Assembly: GCF_023715405.1 (NCBI RefSeq)
Contig: NZ_JAMBOC010000005.1
Location: 1 to 64,000, forward strand
Length of the DNA: 64,000 nucleotides
From: Solibacillus isronensis
GTDB taxonomy: Bacteria; Bacillota; Bacilli; Bacillales_A; Planococcaceae
Reading direction: 5' to 3'
Below the pieces are notes generated by a model that worked only from the letters and a program-made list of their open reading frames with translations, made no database searches and had not been told where the DNA came from. This document shows positions 1 to 8,238 of the stretch, piece by piece. A program made the translations under genes and the position numbers. Within the stretch, counting starts at the first letter, position 1. Every line of letters begins with the position of its first letter.

Positions 1-156
1 AAGTAGTTTGAAAGCTCATTTGCTTTGCTAGCGATCCAACTTCGTTAGAAGTTGAAATCTATTGTTTGCTTCATTTAAGAAGCTTGTTTCATTAACGTTG
101 CTTGTTCAGTTTTCAAGGTTCATTGTGTTTCGTTTGTCGCTTCATCTCTTGGCGAC
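1..156 (-). other. rRNA operon leader (16S rRNA gene just outside the window)
   Basis: Read on the minus strand, this stretch contains the CTTGAAAACTGAACAAG-type block (about 102-118) and the AT-rich spacer that lies directly upstream of 16S rRNA in Bacillus relatives. No 16S sequence itself is inside the window. The position fits the rrn operon that follows pdaB in B. subtilis. The identity rests on recalled leader similarity plus the strong promoter at its head. Confidence 0.7.
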
Positions 157-162
157 CTACTT

Positions 163-192
163 ATAGTATCACCCCCTTGTTATATCCGTCAA
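163..192 (-). promoter_or_regulatory. Probable rrn promoter
   Basis: On the minus strand TTGACG (187-192) and TACTAT (163-168) are separated by 18 bp, giving a SigA-type promoter that drives the leader towards the left edge. A second AT-rich TATATAA-like box at about 212-219 could belong to a tandem promoter, as is common for rrn operons, but its -35 is not convincing. Confidence 0.7.
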
Positions 193-254
193 CACTTTTT
201 CATAAGTTTTTTATATAATCTTGTTTAAAACTAATTGAAAGTGGGTAGTAAAGC

Positions 255-899
255 ATGTACAAAACGTTGGTATCACTGGTTTTATGCTTATTTTTAGTTT
301 TTATTTATTTTGATGATAAAAATAGTATTTCCCCTGTATTTCAATTAACAGAAGCCCCTGCAGTCATCACAAAAGGTCAGTTTGGGCAAAGTTTAATCAT
401 TGAGTTAAGTTATTCCCATAAAGGTTTTGAGGACTGGGTTACAAATCTTCGTGAACCATATCCGCTAATCTTGGCTGATAGTGACTGGTTGTTACGAAGT
501 CCCGAATTGGTAAAGATGCTGAGGGAAAAAAATATTCGTGTCGGATTGCTTGGTTCTAATAGTGATCAATACGAAGATAAGAATCTATTAAAAAAAGAAA
601 TTGCAATCTATGAGAAAACGTTTTACAAAAAACCACTTTGGTTTGCGACCGCCGATTATAAAGTCGATACTTCCATGCAAACTGCTTTGCATGAGCTGGG
701 AATCAACATCGTTGCTCCGACTTATACGTTTCCTATAGAAGAAAGCAAAATTCCTGAAGGTTCATTTGTAAGTATTCCTCTCCATCGAGACAAGGAAGTT
801 TCTTTTGAAGATATTAATAAATTTATAAAAGCGCATAATTTCCTATCTATTGAACAAAATATATTTGGCTATGAAATTTCTACAAAGCGTTATCCTTAA
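255..899 (+). CDS. Membrane-anchored or secreted PdaB-like protein, catalytic motifs degenerate
   Basis: This 214-residue protein has one N-terminal hydrophobic segment (about residues 4-19), a signal peptide or anchor. Residues about 70-100 (LILAD, then SPELVKMLREKNIRVGLL) and 125-160 (PLWFATADYKVD, then LHELGINIVAP) follow the strand-helix pattern of NodB/polysaccharide deacetylases. The metal-binding DD motif reads D-S, no H-x3-H motif follows it, and the RPP motif is FAT. Order and orientation next to kbaA, gerD, salA and cwlD match the B. subtilis pdaB locus. I infer a decayed or repurposed PdaB relative (PdaB is about 254 aa). The ribosome-binding site is weak. It could simply be an unrelated small exported protein. 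Confidence 0.5.
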   Translation: MYKTLVSLVLCLFLVFIYFDDKNSISPVFQLTEAPAVITKGQFGQSLIIELSYSHKGFEDWVTNLREPYPLILADSDWLLRSPELVKMLREKNIRVGLLGSNSDQYEDKNLLKKEIAIYEKTFYKKPLWFATADYKVDTSMQTALHELGINIVAPTYTFPIEESKIPEGSFVSIPLHRDKEVSFEDINKFIKAHNFLSIEQNIFGYEISTKRYP

Positions 900-923
900 G
901 TTTGAGGAATCTACTATATAACT

Positions 924-972
924 AAAAAAGGGCTGACACGAAATTTTTCATTTCTGTGATCGCCCTTTTTTT
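924..972. terminator. Bidirectional terminator between convergent genes
   Basis: AAAAAGGGC (about 926-934) pairs with GCCCTTTTT (962-970); the interior CACGAAAT/ATTTCTGTG also pairs with one bulge. A-runs and T-runs on both sides let it end both the plus-strand gene and kbaA, whose stop codon lies in the T-run. Confidence 0.8.
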
Positions 973-1651
973 ATGCTTTTACAGTTTTAGTTGTTTCTTT
1001 TCGCGCTTTGCGACGCTCTTCCAATCGTTTTCGATCTTCTTCTGATTGTGCATTGTATTTTGGCAGCATTAAAATTTGGTACGCATTAACGGCTACTAAT
1101 GGGAATAATAATAGTGCGACATATACATCAATATTATCTTGTCTTCCCATTAAAGCAATGATCCATTCCAATGATGTAATAACAATCATGAAAAACAATG
1201 TTGAGATCAACACATGCGGTTTTTGTGTCATTTTAATTTTTTTAATTGCTGTCCATATAGCCGTACCGACTAATACTGCAAGCAAGAAGCCATAAAAAAC
1301 CCAATCTCCAGCCGCATTTGCTCCTGGTGCAAAACGGAAAACAATAATATCCACTAACACGATAATTATTAATAAGATTTGAATCCAATTCCAAAGTGTT
1401 AACGTTCTAAATATATTGACCCCGACTTGATGTAATGTTAAATAAGCGAAAAAGCCTGCTTGTGCCATTACACTCATCGTCATCCCTAATACGATATTCC
1501 AAACTAATGCAGCAAGAAATTCTGAGATTTCCCCATTCGCTAAGTATGGCTGGTAAAAGTCCCAACGAATAATTAACGAGGCAACTGCATTAACTAAACC
1601 ACCGATTACTAATGCCCAAAAAGCAAACTTCACCCAGTTTCGTATCGTCAC
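971..1651 (-). CDS. kbaA: KinB-signalling pathway activation protein KbaA
   Basis: An integral membrane protein of 226 aa with about six hydrophobic segments and a basic C-terminal tail (RKRLEERRKARKE). In B. subtilis KbaA activates the KinB branch of the sporulation phosphorelay. Identification rests on the opening TIRNWVKF, the membrane pattern and the conserved place between gerD and the pdaB position. I start it at GTG 1651 because GGGGGAA lies about 7 bases upstream. An upstream ATG at 1696 would add 15 unlikely residues and has no ribosome-binding site. It is transcribed convergently with the gene at 255 and divergently from gerD. Confidence 0.8.
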   Translation of the reverse strand: MTIRNWVKFAFWALVIGGLVNAVASLIIRWDFYQPYLANGEISEFLAALVWNIVLGMTMSVMAQAGFFAYLTLHQVGVNIFRTLTLWNWIQILLIIIVLVDIIVFRFAPGANAAGDWVFYGFLLAVLVGTAIWTAIKKIKMTQKPHVLISTLFFMIVITSLEWIIALMGRQDNIDVYVALLLFPLVAVNAYQILMLPKYNAQSEEDRKRLEERRKARKETTKTVKA

Positions 1652-1799
1652 GAACAAATTCCCCCATTTTTTAATATATCTTGTATATTTTATCAATTTG
1701 ATTTGAAAAAAGCGACCTCTCTTAAAAGATGTTACATATAATCAGTAAAATTGTGAACAATAAGCGAAAGCGCATAAATGAAGAAAGGACGTGAGAAAA

Positions 1800-2417
1800 G
1801 TGAAACGTTTAATCATATTAGCCTTTTCCCTCATTCTCCTTGCCGGTTGTAATGATGCCAAATCGACGACATTATCTTATGATGAAGTAAAGAAAATTAT
1901 GGTCGATGCCATTCAGACAGAGGATGGGAAAAAAGCAATTCGCCAAATGTTTGAAGATAAGAATTTTCGGGAGTTGCTTATTTTAAATACCGAAGAAGTT
2001 AAAAAAGCGACTGAAGAGACAATGTTATCAAAAGATGCAATGGATTTTTGGATTAAAACATTCGAAGACCCGAAATTTAAAGAAACATTCGCAAAAAGTA
2101 TGCAGGATCAGCAGGAAGATTTAATGAAAAACCTACTGAATGACGCGAGTTACCAAGAATCTCTTACGTCTTTCTTCGGTCAGCCGGATATGCAAAAGCA
2201 GCTTGAAAACATTATGAAAGGTGCTGTTATGCGAAAAGAGCTGGAGAAAATCGTAATGGAAACAATCGAAAATCCGCTTATGCAGACAAAATGGCAGGAG
2301 CTCATTAAGAAAAGCGGTGAAGCTTCATCCGAAAAGGATTCTGGTTCGGGGTCTGAATCCGGATCTGGCTCAGGGAAGGATAGCGGCGGCGGTAAAGACA
2401 GCGGTGGAGGCTCATAA
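1800..2417 (+). CDS. gerD: Spore germination lipoprotein GerD
   Basis: A 205-aa lipoprotein precursor with a short signal peptide ending in the lipobox LAGC. The body is a mostly helical, charged domain. The family is needed for rapid nutrient germination, helping germinant receptors cluster in the spore inner membrane. The last 30 residues are a low-complexity Ser/Gly/Asp tail. GTG at 1800 is favoured: AAAGGA (1784-1789) is 10 bases away, while the alternative GTG at 1791 would sit almost on top of it. Genes on both sides point the other way, as in B. subtilis. I did not find a convincing SigG promoter. Confidence 0.85.
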   Translation: MKRLIILAFSLILLAGCNDAKSTTLSYDEVKKIMVDAIQTEDGKKAIRQMFEDKNFRELLILNTEEVKKATEETMLSKDAMDFWIKTFEDPKFKETFAKSMQDQQEDLMKNLLNDASYQESLTSFFGQPDMQKQLENIMKGAVMRKELEKIVMETIENPLMQTKWQELIKKSGEASSEKDSGSGSESGSGSGKDSGGGKDSGGGS

Positions 2418-2419
2418 AA

Positions 2420-2460
2420 AAACAACCAGTCGTCTCATTGGGACAACTGGTTGTTTTTTT
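2420..2460. terminator. Bidirectional terminator between gerD and salA
   Basis: ACAACCAGT (2422-2430) and ACTGGTTGT (2446-2454) form a perfect 9-bp stem flanked by an A-run and a T-run, placed between two convergent genes. Confidence 0.9.
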
Positions 2461-2461
2461 G

Positions 2462-3517
2462 TTATTTATTTAATTCTGAAATAATTTCTTCAGCAATTTG
2501 TAAATAGATTTTACCTGTTGGATGCGATTCTGCATATACAGAAGGTGCGAAGTCTTCCTCTGTCCAATCTGGTTGTCCTAACGGAATTTGACCAAGTAAT
2601 TTTGTGCGCAGTTCATCAGCTAGCTTCGGACCGCCGCCTTGACCAAATACAAATTCTTTTTCGCCTGATTTGCTTTCATACCAAGCCATATTCTCAATAA
2701 CACCTAGGATTTCATGATTTGTTTGTAATGCCATCGCACCTGCACGGGCTGCTACGAAAGCGGCTGTCGGGTGAGGTGTTGTCACAACAATCTCTTTTGA
2801 AGACGGCAGCATTTGGTGAATATCAAGAGCTACGTCTCCTGTTCCTGGTGGTAAATCTAATAGTAAATAGTCTAAATCGCCCCAATCTACATCGCGGAAG
2901 AACTGGTCCAATACTTTCCCAAGCATCGGTCCGCGCCATACGATTGGTGCATTGTTTTCAACGAAGAATCCCATAGAGATAACTTTTACACCAAGACGCT
3001 CCACCGGATAAATACGGTCATCCTTTACGACCGGCATTTCTGTTACACCCATCATGTCCGGTACAGAGAAACCATAAATATCAGCATCGATTAAACCTAC
3101 TTTTTTGCCTAGGCGTGCTAGTGCAACTGCCATATTTACAGATACCGTCGATTTCCCTACTCCGCCTTTACCTGATGCAATTGAAATAAATTGTACGCTT
3201 GATAAAGGTGATAAAATATCTTGTGCTTCTGCTTCGGTCGCTTGTCCACGGAATGATTGCAGTACTTCTGCCGGTAGCTCTTCAAAACGAATCCCAACGG
3301 AAGCCGCGCCATTTTCTTTTAACACTTCAACAATTTTCATTTGAAGTGTCATTTGTTCAGGCGTATTAGTTTTTGCAATTGCAATACGAACACTTACGTG
3401 CGCTTTTTCTGCTTTAATCGAAACGTTTGTTACACCTTTTGTTTCTGCTAGTGATTTATGTAAAAACGGATCTTGTAGTTCTCCTAATAGTTCTCGGACT
3501 TGTTCCTCATTTAACAT
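2462..3517 (-). CDS. salA: Mrp/SalA family P-loop ATPase
   Basis: A 351-aa protein: an N-terminal MIP18/DUF59-type domain (about residues 1-90), then a ParA/Mrp-type ATPase with the deviant Walker A GKGGVGKST (about 116-124) and PPGTGD. Mrp proteins act as Fe-S cluster carriers; the B. subtilis homologue SalA is also a transcriptional regulator. The locus (cwlD-salA, convergent to gerD) supports the SalA assignment. The start is ATG 3517, nine bases after AGGGGA; GTG 3526 directly abuts that Shine-Dalgarno and is rejected. A 73-bp gap separates it from cwlD. Confidence 0.88.
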   Translation of the reverse strand: MLNEEQVRELLGELQDPFLHKSLAETKGVTNVSIKAEKAHVSVRIAIAKTNTPEQMTLQMKIVEVLKENGAASVGIRFEELPAEVLQSFRGQATEAEAQDILSPLSSVQFISIASGKGGVGKSTVSVNMAVALARLGKKVGLIDADIYGFSVPDMMGVTEMPVVKDDRIYPVERLGVKVISMGFFVENNAPIVWRGPMLGKVLDQFFRDVDWGDLDYLLLDLPPGTGDVALDIHQMLPSSKEIVVTTPHPTAAFVAARAGAMALQTNHEILGVIENMAWYESKSGEKEFVFGQGGGPKLADELRTKLLGQIPLGQPDWTEEDFAPSVYAESHPTGKIYLQIAEEIISELNK

Positions 3518-3590
3518 ATCAAACACTCCCCTGAATGAAATTACAATTGTTAGTATATCATAATCGATTCGTATTGTTATTACATGTTGC

Positions 3591-4313
3591 CTACTCGTAT
3601 TTTACATGAATATAATTTTCAATGCCGCGCGCAATCGCAAATGCCATTTTTTCCTGATAGCTGTCATTTGCCAGTAAATCACGCTCTTCCTCATTGCTTA
3701 AGAAACCTGTTTCTACCAATACAGCCGGTTTTTCGATTTTCTTTAATAAATAAACATTTTTAATTGCCAGAGCTTCGCGTTCAGTATTTTCCATCGTCTC
3801 TCGAATTGATTGCTGAACAGCCTGTGCGAGTGCCTGGCTTTTCTCGTGTCCAGTGTGATGGTAAAACACTTGCGCGCCTCTCCACTTGCTATTTGGGATT
3901 GCATTTGCATGAATCGTAATGAATAGATCCGGTTCCTGTGATTCTACTAACGTTTCACGTAAAAAAATGTCCTGTTTTTTACGCTCACGAAGTGTAGGAA
4001 ATGTCTCACTTGGTGCATGTTCACTTAATACATCCCCATCTGTTGAACGTGTTAATACTACTTCTGCCCCTAAACGTGTCAATTGACGAGCTACTTTTTT
4101 TGTAATTGCCAGTGTCACATCTTTTTCGATTACCTCTCCATTTGAAGCACCACCATCAACTCCTCCATGACCAGCATCTAATACAATCTTTACCCCACCT
4201 AATGGCTCGGGTAAAAAAAATCGCCGGTCGGATGCGTTCGTTTCATATACAACGACAAGCATCGAACAAAAAATTACGAATATGAGTGCAAGCCAACGTT
4301 TCAAAAAAAACAC
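3591..4313 (-). CDS. cwlD: Germination-specific N-acetylmuramoyl-L-alanine amidase CwlD
   Basis: An Amidase_3 zinc hydrolase of about 240 aa with an N-terminal membrane segment or signal (residues 5-22). Zinc and catalytic motifs are visible: LDAGHGG with His49, a downstream Glu (about 60-63), ITIHAN, and LVETGFLSN near the C-terminus. With PdaA, CwlD makes muramic-delta-lactam in spore cortex so that germination lytic enzymes can act. The start is uncertain: GTG 4313 lies 2 bases from AAGGA, while TTG 4304 lies 11 bases away. Both overlap the terminator of the upstream ABC genes, described separately. Confidence 0.88.
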   Translation of the reverse strand: MFFLKRWLALIFVIFCSMLVVVYETNASDRRFFLPEPLGGVKIVLDAGHGGVDGGASNGEVIEKDVTLAITKKVARQLTRLGAEVVLTRSTDGDVLSEHAPSETFPTLRERKKQDIFLRETLVESQEPDLFITIHANAIPNSKWRGAQVFYHHTGHEKSQALAQAVQQSIRETMENTEREALAIKNVYLLKKIEKPAVLVETGFLSNEEERDLLANDSYQEKMAFAIARGIENYIHVKYE

Positions 4314-4347
4314 CGTCCTTTTTGCCTACTATACGCAAAAGGACGGT
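4303..4347 (-). terminator. Strong terminator overlapping the cwlD start
   Basis: On the minus strand CACCGTCCTTTTGC (4347-4334), a 9-base loop and GCAAAAAGGACGGTG (4325-4311) pair over 14 bp with one bulged A, followed by eight Ts (4310-4303). It should end the ABC exporter transcript. The second arm contains the AAGGA and the GTG of cwlD, and the T-run is cwlD coding sequence. Confidence 0.85.
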
Positions 4348-4357
4348 GGAATATTCA
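4327..4357 (-). promoter_or_regulatory. Possible SigG-like promoter for cwlD
   Basis: TGAATA (4357-4352), an 18-bp spacer and TATAGTA (4333-4327) resemble the recalled SigG pattern (GNATR-N18-CATNNTA), matching the -35 fully and the -10 in 5 of 7 positions. Transcription would start near 4320, inside the terminator stem, so its RNA could not form that hairpin. B. subtilis cwlD is transcribed in the forespore, which makes this plausible but unproven. Confidence 0.3.
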
Positions 4358-4362
4358 CCTCA

Positions 4363-6171
4363 TCATTGAGACAAAAGCTGACGTTGTAATGTTGCATAAA
4401 AACCTTGTTTATTCATTAAAGAATGATGATTTCCTTGTTCTAAAATCCGGCCATCTTTAATGACAAGAATCTGGTCTGCATTTTCAATCGTTTTAAGACG
4501 GTGTGCAATGACAAAACTCGTACGCCCTTCCATCAAGTTGTTCAAGCCTTTTTGAATATGCACTTCTGTCATCGTATCAACACTTGAAGTTGCTTCATCC
4601 AAAATTAAGATGTCGGGATCTTCTAGAATGGCACGGGCAATCGCTATAAGCTGACGCTGCCCCTGACTTAAATTTAAGCCCCCGCTTGTCAGCACAGTAT
4701 CGTACTGTTCAGGCAAATACTTTATAAAATTATGTGCATATGCAATTTTTGCCGCTTGTTCAACTTCATCATCCGTTGCATGGAGCTTACCGAAACGAAT
4801 ATTCTCACGTACTGTTCCTGAAAACAAGTACGTATCCTGCAGTACGACTCCGACATGATCCCGAACATTCGTCATCTTGTAATGTTCAATTGGTTCGCCG
4901 TCCAATAAAATCCGGCCGCCTGTCGCATCATAAAATCGGGTTAATAGCTGAATGATTGTCGTCTTCCCTGAACCAGTCGGACCAACAATGGCAATTGTCT
5001 CTCCCGTTTTTGCTTCAAAATCAATTCCGTGTAATACAGTCTTGCCCGTTTCATAAGCAAACTGAACGTTTTCGAACTTTACATCACCACTATACTGTTC
5101 TTTCTCTTTTGCATTTTCAATATCCGCTACTTCTTTTGCTTCATCCAGCACTTCAAAAACACGTTCGGAACCCGCAATAGCCGATTGGAATGTATTGAGC
5201 AAGTTCGATAGCTGATTGATCGGTCGGAAAAACTGACGGGTATACGTAACAAATGATGCAATTACACCGATTGTAAGTCCGCTTGTTATAGCCATGATTG
5301 CACCAACACCTATTACAAGACTTAAACCTAAGTTGTTCATAAAGTTATTGATTGGACCCATGAAACCAGAAATAATATCGGCTCGCATTGCTGAACCGCG
5401 CAATCGCTCATTGGCTTCTTTAAACTCCGCGAGCGTTGTATTTTCCTGACCGAAAAGTGTGATAATATCCGCGTTCGAAATGGTTTCTTCAATATAACCA
5501 TTCAAATTACCCAAATCCCGTTGACGCGCCTTATAGTTTACGCTGCTTCGCTTAATAATCTGCTTTGTCGCATATACGATGAGCGGGATAATGATGAGCG
5601 TTACTAGCGCTAATCGCCAATCTAAATAAAAGAGTGCAAAGGCCGTTCCGATTATCGTTAAAAAACTTGAAACAATTTGTATAACACTTTGTGACAATGC
5701 CGCATTTAAATTTTCGATATCATTTGTCATCCGGCTCATTAAATCGCCTTGCTGCTTTTTATCGTAAAAGGCGAGCGGCAATGACTGATACTGCTCAAAC
5801 AGCTGTTGTCGCAACCGGCGAATTGTCTTCTGTGAAACACGTATCATGACAAAGGTTTGAAGCCAAGTGAGTACAGACGACGCGATATAGACACCGGCTA
5901 AAATAAGTGCCATCCGAATCGCCCCTGGAACATCAAGCTTCACAATATAATCATCGATTATTTTCCCGATTAAAAATGGGCCGACTAAGCTTAACAATGT
6001 ACTAATAATAACGAAAATAACAACACTAATCAGTTCTACCTTTTGCACGCGTAAATAGCTCCAAATACGAAGCAATGTTTCTTTTTGATTTTTTGGCTTC
6101 ACAACCGGACCTGTAAAGCGCCCCCCTGGATGTCTCATTGGTACAGGCGGTTCCCCTTGTTGTTTATTCAC
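4363..6171 (-). CDS. Heterodimeric ABC exporter, subunit with consensus ATPase residues
   Basis: A 602-aa half-transporter: six membrane helices (about residues 45-335), then a nucleotide-binding domain with Walker A GPTGSGKTT, signature LSQGQ (a Gly-to-Gln change), Walker B LILDEATSSVD with catalytic Glu, and His in FVIAHR. The 8-bp overlap with the upstream half-transporter, plus their complementary active-site defects, marks a heterodimer of the YfiBC/BmrCD/TM287-288 kind. Such pumps export drugs, lipids or peptides; the substrate cannot be read from sequence. The N-terminus (Pro/Gly-rich, about 30 aa) precedes the first helix. Its transcript ends at the hairpin over cwlD. Confidence 0.9.
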   Translation of the reverse strand: MNKQQGEPPVPMRHPGGRFTGPVVKPKNQKETLLRIWSYLRVQKVELISVVIFVIISTLLSLVGPFLIGKIIDDYIVKLDVPGAIRMALILAGVYIASSVLTWLQTFVMIRVSQKTIRRLRQQLFEQYQSLPLAFYDKKQQGDLMSRMTNDIENLNAALSQSVIQIVSSFLTIIGTAFALFYLDWRLALVTLIIIPLIVYATKQIIKRSSVNYKARQRDLGNLNGYIEETISNADIITLFGQENTTLAEFKEANERLRGSAMRADIISGFMGPINNFMNNLGLSLVIGVGAIMAITSGLTIGVIASFVTYTRQFFRPINQLSNLLNTFQSAIAGSERVFEVLDEAKEVADIENAKEKEQYSGDVKFENVQFAYETGKTVLHGIDFEAKTGETIAIVGPTGSGKTTIIQLLTRFYDATGGRILLDGEPIEHYKMTNVRDHVGVVLQDTYLFSGTVRENIRFGKLHATDDEVEQAAKIAYAHNFIKYLPEQYDTVLTSGGLNLSQGQRQLIAIARAILEDPDILILDEATSSVDTMTEVHIQKGLNNLMEGRTSFVIAHRLKTIENADQILVIKDGRILEQGNHHSLMNKQGFYATLQRQLLSQ

Positions 6172-7903
6172 TTAAGGTCACCCCTTTTTCTGCCTGTGTT
6201 TTTGCCATTTCTTGATACAATATACTTTCCTGCAATAGTTGCTCATGTGTTCCTTGTGCAGCAATTTTCCCGTCGTCCATTACAAGTATTTGATTGGCAT
6301 GACGAATGGAAGAGATTTTGGACGAAACAATTACTTTTGTGGCATCACTGAACTGTTCTTCAATCGCACGTTGAATTGTTTTTTCAGAAATACTGTCAAC
6401 CGCACTTGTCACATCATCTAAAATTAAAATACTCGGTTTCCGGATAAAGGATCTCGCCATTGCCAAACGCTGCTTTTGCCCACCGGACAAGTTTGTCGCC
6501 CCTTGTGTGAGCAAATGTTCTGTCCCTGCATCCAGTTTGTCGATAAATTCCTTCGCGTTTGCTGATTGCAATGCCTGTAAAATTTCCTCTGACGTTGCAT
6601 CGGATTTTCCGTAGCGTAAGTTGTCGGCAATCGTTTTCGAAAACAATGTCGCTTTTTGTGGCGCAAAACCGATCGACTGGCGTAAATGTTCCAATGAATA
6701 GTTCTCGATCGGTAACCCGTCAATTTTTACGACACCACTGTCAGGATCAAACAGGCGGGGAATCATTTTAACTAATGTCGATTTCCCGCTACCTGTCATT
6801 CCGATAATGCCGACCGTTTCTCCCGCATTCGCGTGGAAGCTAATGTTTTTCAATACCGATTCTGTTTCTTTTAAATAGGAGAAGTTTACATTTTCGAAAC
6901 TAATACTTCCCTGAATTTCTTTCGTCTCTGGTTCAGATGGACTTGTTAAGTCTGTTTTCTCTTCCAGCACTTCTACGATTCGCCCCGCGCTTGGTATCGC
7001 ACGTGCCAGCTGTACAAGTACCATTGAAGAACTCATCAGCCCTTGCATGACCATCATTAAATAGTTGATAAAGGCAAGAATAACCCCCACTTGTAAGGTA
7101 TTGTTATCTACTTTGATCGCACCCATCCAAAGTGCTGCTACAATACCTAAATTCACGACAAACATCGTAAGCGGCCCAAGTACGCCTATAATTTGATCGG
7201 CTGCCATACTGCGCTTCATCAGCTGTGTGTTTACTCCGGTAAACTGCTCAATTTGATGATTTTTCCGGTTGTAAGCCTTAATGACCCGAATACCTGCCAA
7301 GTTTTCCTGGACTTTCGTGTTTACAACATCGACAACCTTTTGCACTTTATGAAAAAGCTTGCCGGATAGTGCTGTAAAATAGTACATGCAAAATGCCAAA
7401 ATCGGCACAACGATCAACAAAATCGGAAATAACTCGCGCGCTGTAATAAAGACAATGACAATGGCCCCGATAAACATCATTGGTCCACGGACAAATATTT
7501 TTAATAACATCGTTAGTGCACGCTGAAGCATTTCCATATCACTTGTTAAATTCGTAACAAGCTTTCCGAGCGTAAATTTATCTTTACTGCTATTTGAAAA
7601 ATACGTAATCGTTTCATATAAATCATGACGTAGATCGGTTGAAAAGTTAACGGCCGTCCGTGATGCATAAATCGAACACCCTATCCCGCCAATTAAGCCG
7701 ATTACGGATGTCGCTATCATTAGCCCAAACATTTTCACAATATATGACGTATCATTTTGAGCAATCCCCTCATCGATAATATGCTGTAATATTGTAGGCT
7801 GCAGTAAATCCATGCTTACCTCAATAACCATCATTACGGGAGCGATGATCGCAAATAGTATATATGGCTTAATATATTTTGAGAGTTTCCATACTGCCTG
7901 CAT
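6164..7903 (-). CDS. Heterodimeric ABC exporter, subunit with degenerate ATPase residues
   Basis: A 579-aa half-transporter with six membrane helices and a nucleotide-binding domain. Walker A (GMTGSGKST) and signature LSGGQ are canonical, but the Walker B catalytic Glu is Asp (ILILDDVTSAVD) and the switch His is Ser (VIVSSKISSI). This is the expected asymmetry: one ATP site formed mainly by this subunit is non-hydrolytic, the other is consensus. It is probably co-transcribed with the small gene at 7936-8220 from the promoter region at 8239-8286. Confidence 0.9.
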   Translation of the reverse strand: MQAVWKLSKYIKPYILFAIIAPVMMVIEVSMDLLQPTILQHIIDEGIAQNDTSYIVKMFGLMIATSVIGLIGGIGCSIYASRTAVNFSTDLRHDLYETITYFSNSSKDKFTLGKLVTNLTSDMEMLQRALTMLLKIFVRGPMMFIGAIVIVFITARELFPILLIVVPILAFCMYYFTALSGKLFHKVQKVVDVVNTKVQENLAGIRVIKAYNRKNHQIEQFTGVNTQLMKRSMAADQIIGVLGPLTMFVVNLGIVAALWMGAIKVDNNTLQVGVILAFINYLMMVMQGLMSSSMVLVQLARAIPSAGRIVEVLEEKTDLTSPSEPETKEIQGSISFENVNFSYLKETESVLKNISFHANAGETVGIIGMTGSGKSTLVKMIPRLFDPDSGVVKIDGLPIENYSLEHLRQSIGFAPQKATLFSKTIADNLRYGKSDATSEEILQALQSANAKEFIDKLDAGTEHLLTQGATNLSGGQKQRLAMARSFIRKPSILILDDVTSAVDSISEKTIQRAIEEQFSDATKVIVSSKISSIRHANQILVMDDGKIAAQGTHEQLLQESILYQEMAKTQAEKGVTLSE

Positions 7904-7935
7904 TAAACAAGTTCACTTCCTTATATTGTGAAAAA

Positions 7936-8220
7936 TTATTCCTCTTCTGTTGCCTGTGTTTCTTCCAATAATTCATTCAACTGAAACAAGCCTACAAAAT
8001 CATTCATAATTGCTTCGGTCGCTTTCAGTTCTCCAACAATTACAGGATGAATCGATTGCAACTCGGCAGACTCCAGCTGTTGTTTCAATGTTGAACGTTT
8101 CGTTTCGAGTTGACGGTAAAACTCCAGCGCACGCCCGCGCCTGAAAGTTTGGGCACCCTTTGAACGGCGATTACCATGCTCTCCTTCTCCTCGAGGTCTC
8201 CCTCTACCTTCTGATCTCAC
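7936..8220 (-). CDS. Small basic/helical protein of unknown function
   Basis: I do not recognise this 94-aa protein. Residues 1-30 are rich in Arg and Gly (for example GRGRPRGEGEHGNRR), followed by an amphipathic helical part (about 32-60, charged, coiled-coil-like) and an acidic C-terminus ending EETQATEEE. GTG 8220 is chosen because AAGGGTGG lies about 9 bases upstream; longer starts would run through that site and the operator. It is the first gene of the ABC exporter operon, 32 bp before it. A regulator or exporter accessory role is a guess from position; no helix-turn-helix is obvious. Confidence 0.65.
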   Translation of the reverse strand: MRSEGRGRPRGEGEHGNRRSKGAQTFRRGRALEFYRQLETKRSTLKQQLESAELQSIHPVIVGELKATEAIMNDFVGLFQLNELLEETQATEEE

Positions 8221-8238
8221 ATTTTTCACCCACCCTTT

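Noticed and set aside
1008..1295. 95-codon plus-strand frame inside kbaA
   Set aside because: Antisense shadow of a membrane protein gene without a ribosome-binding site.
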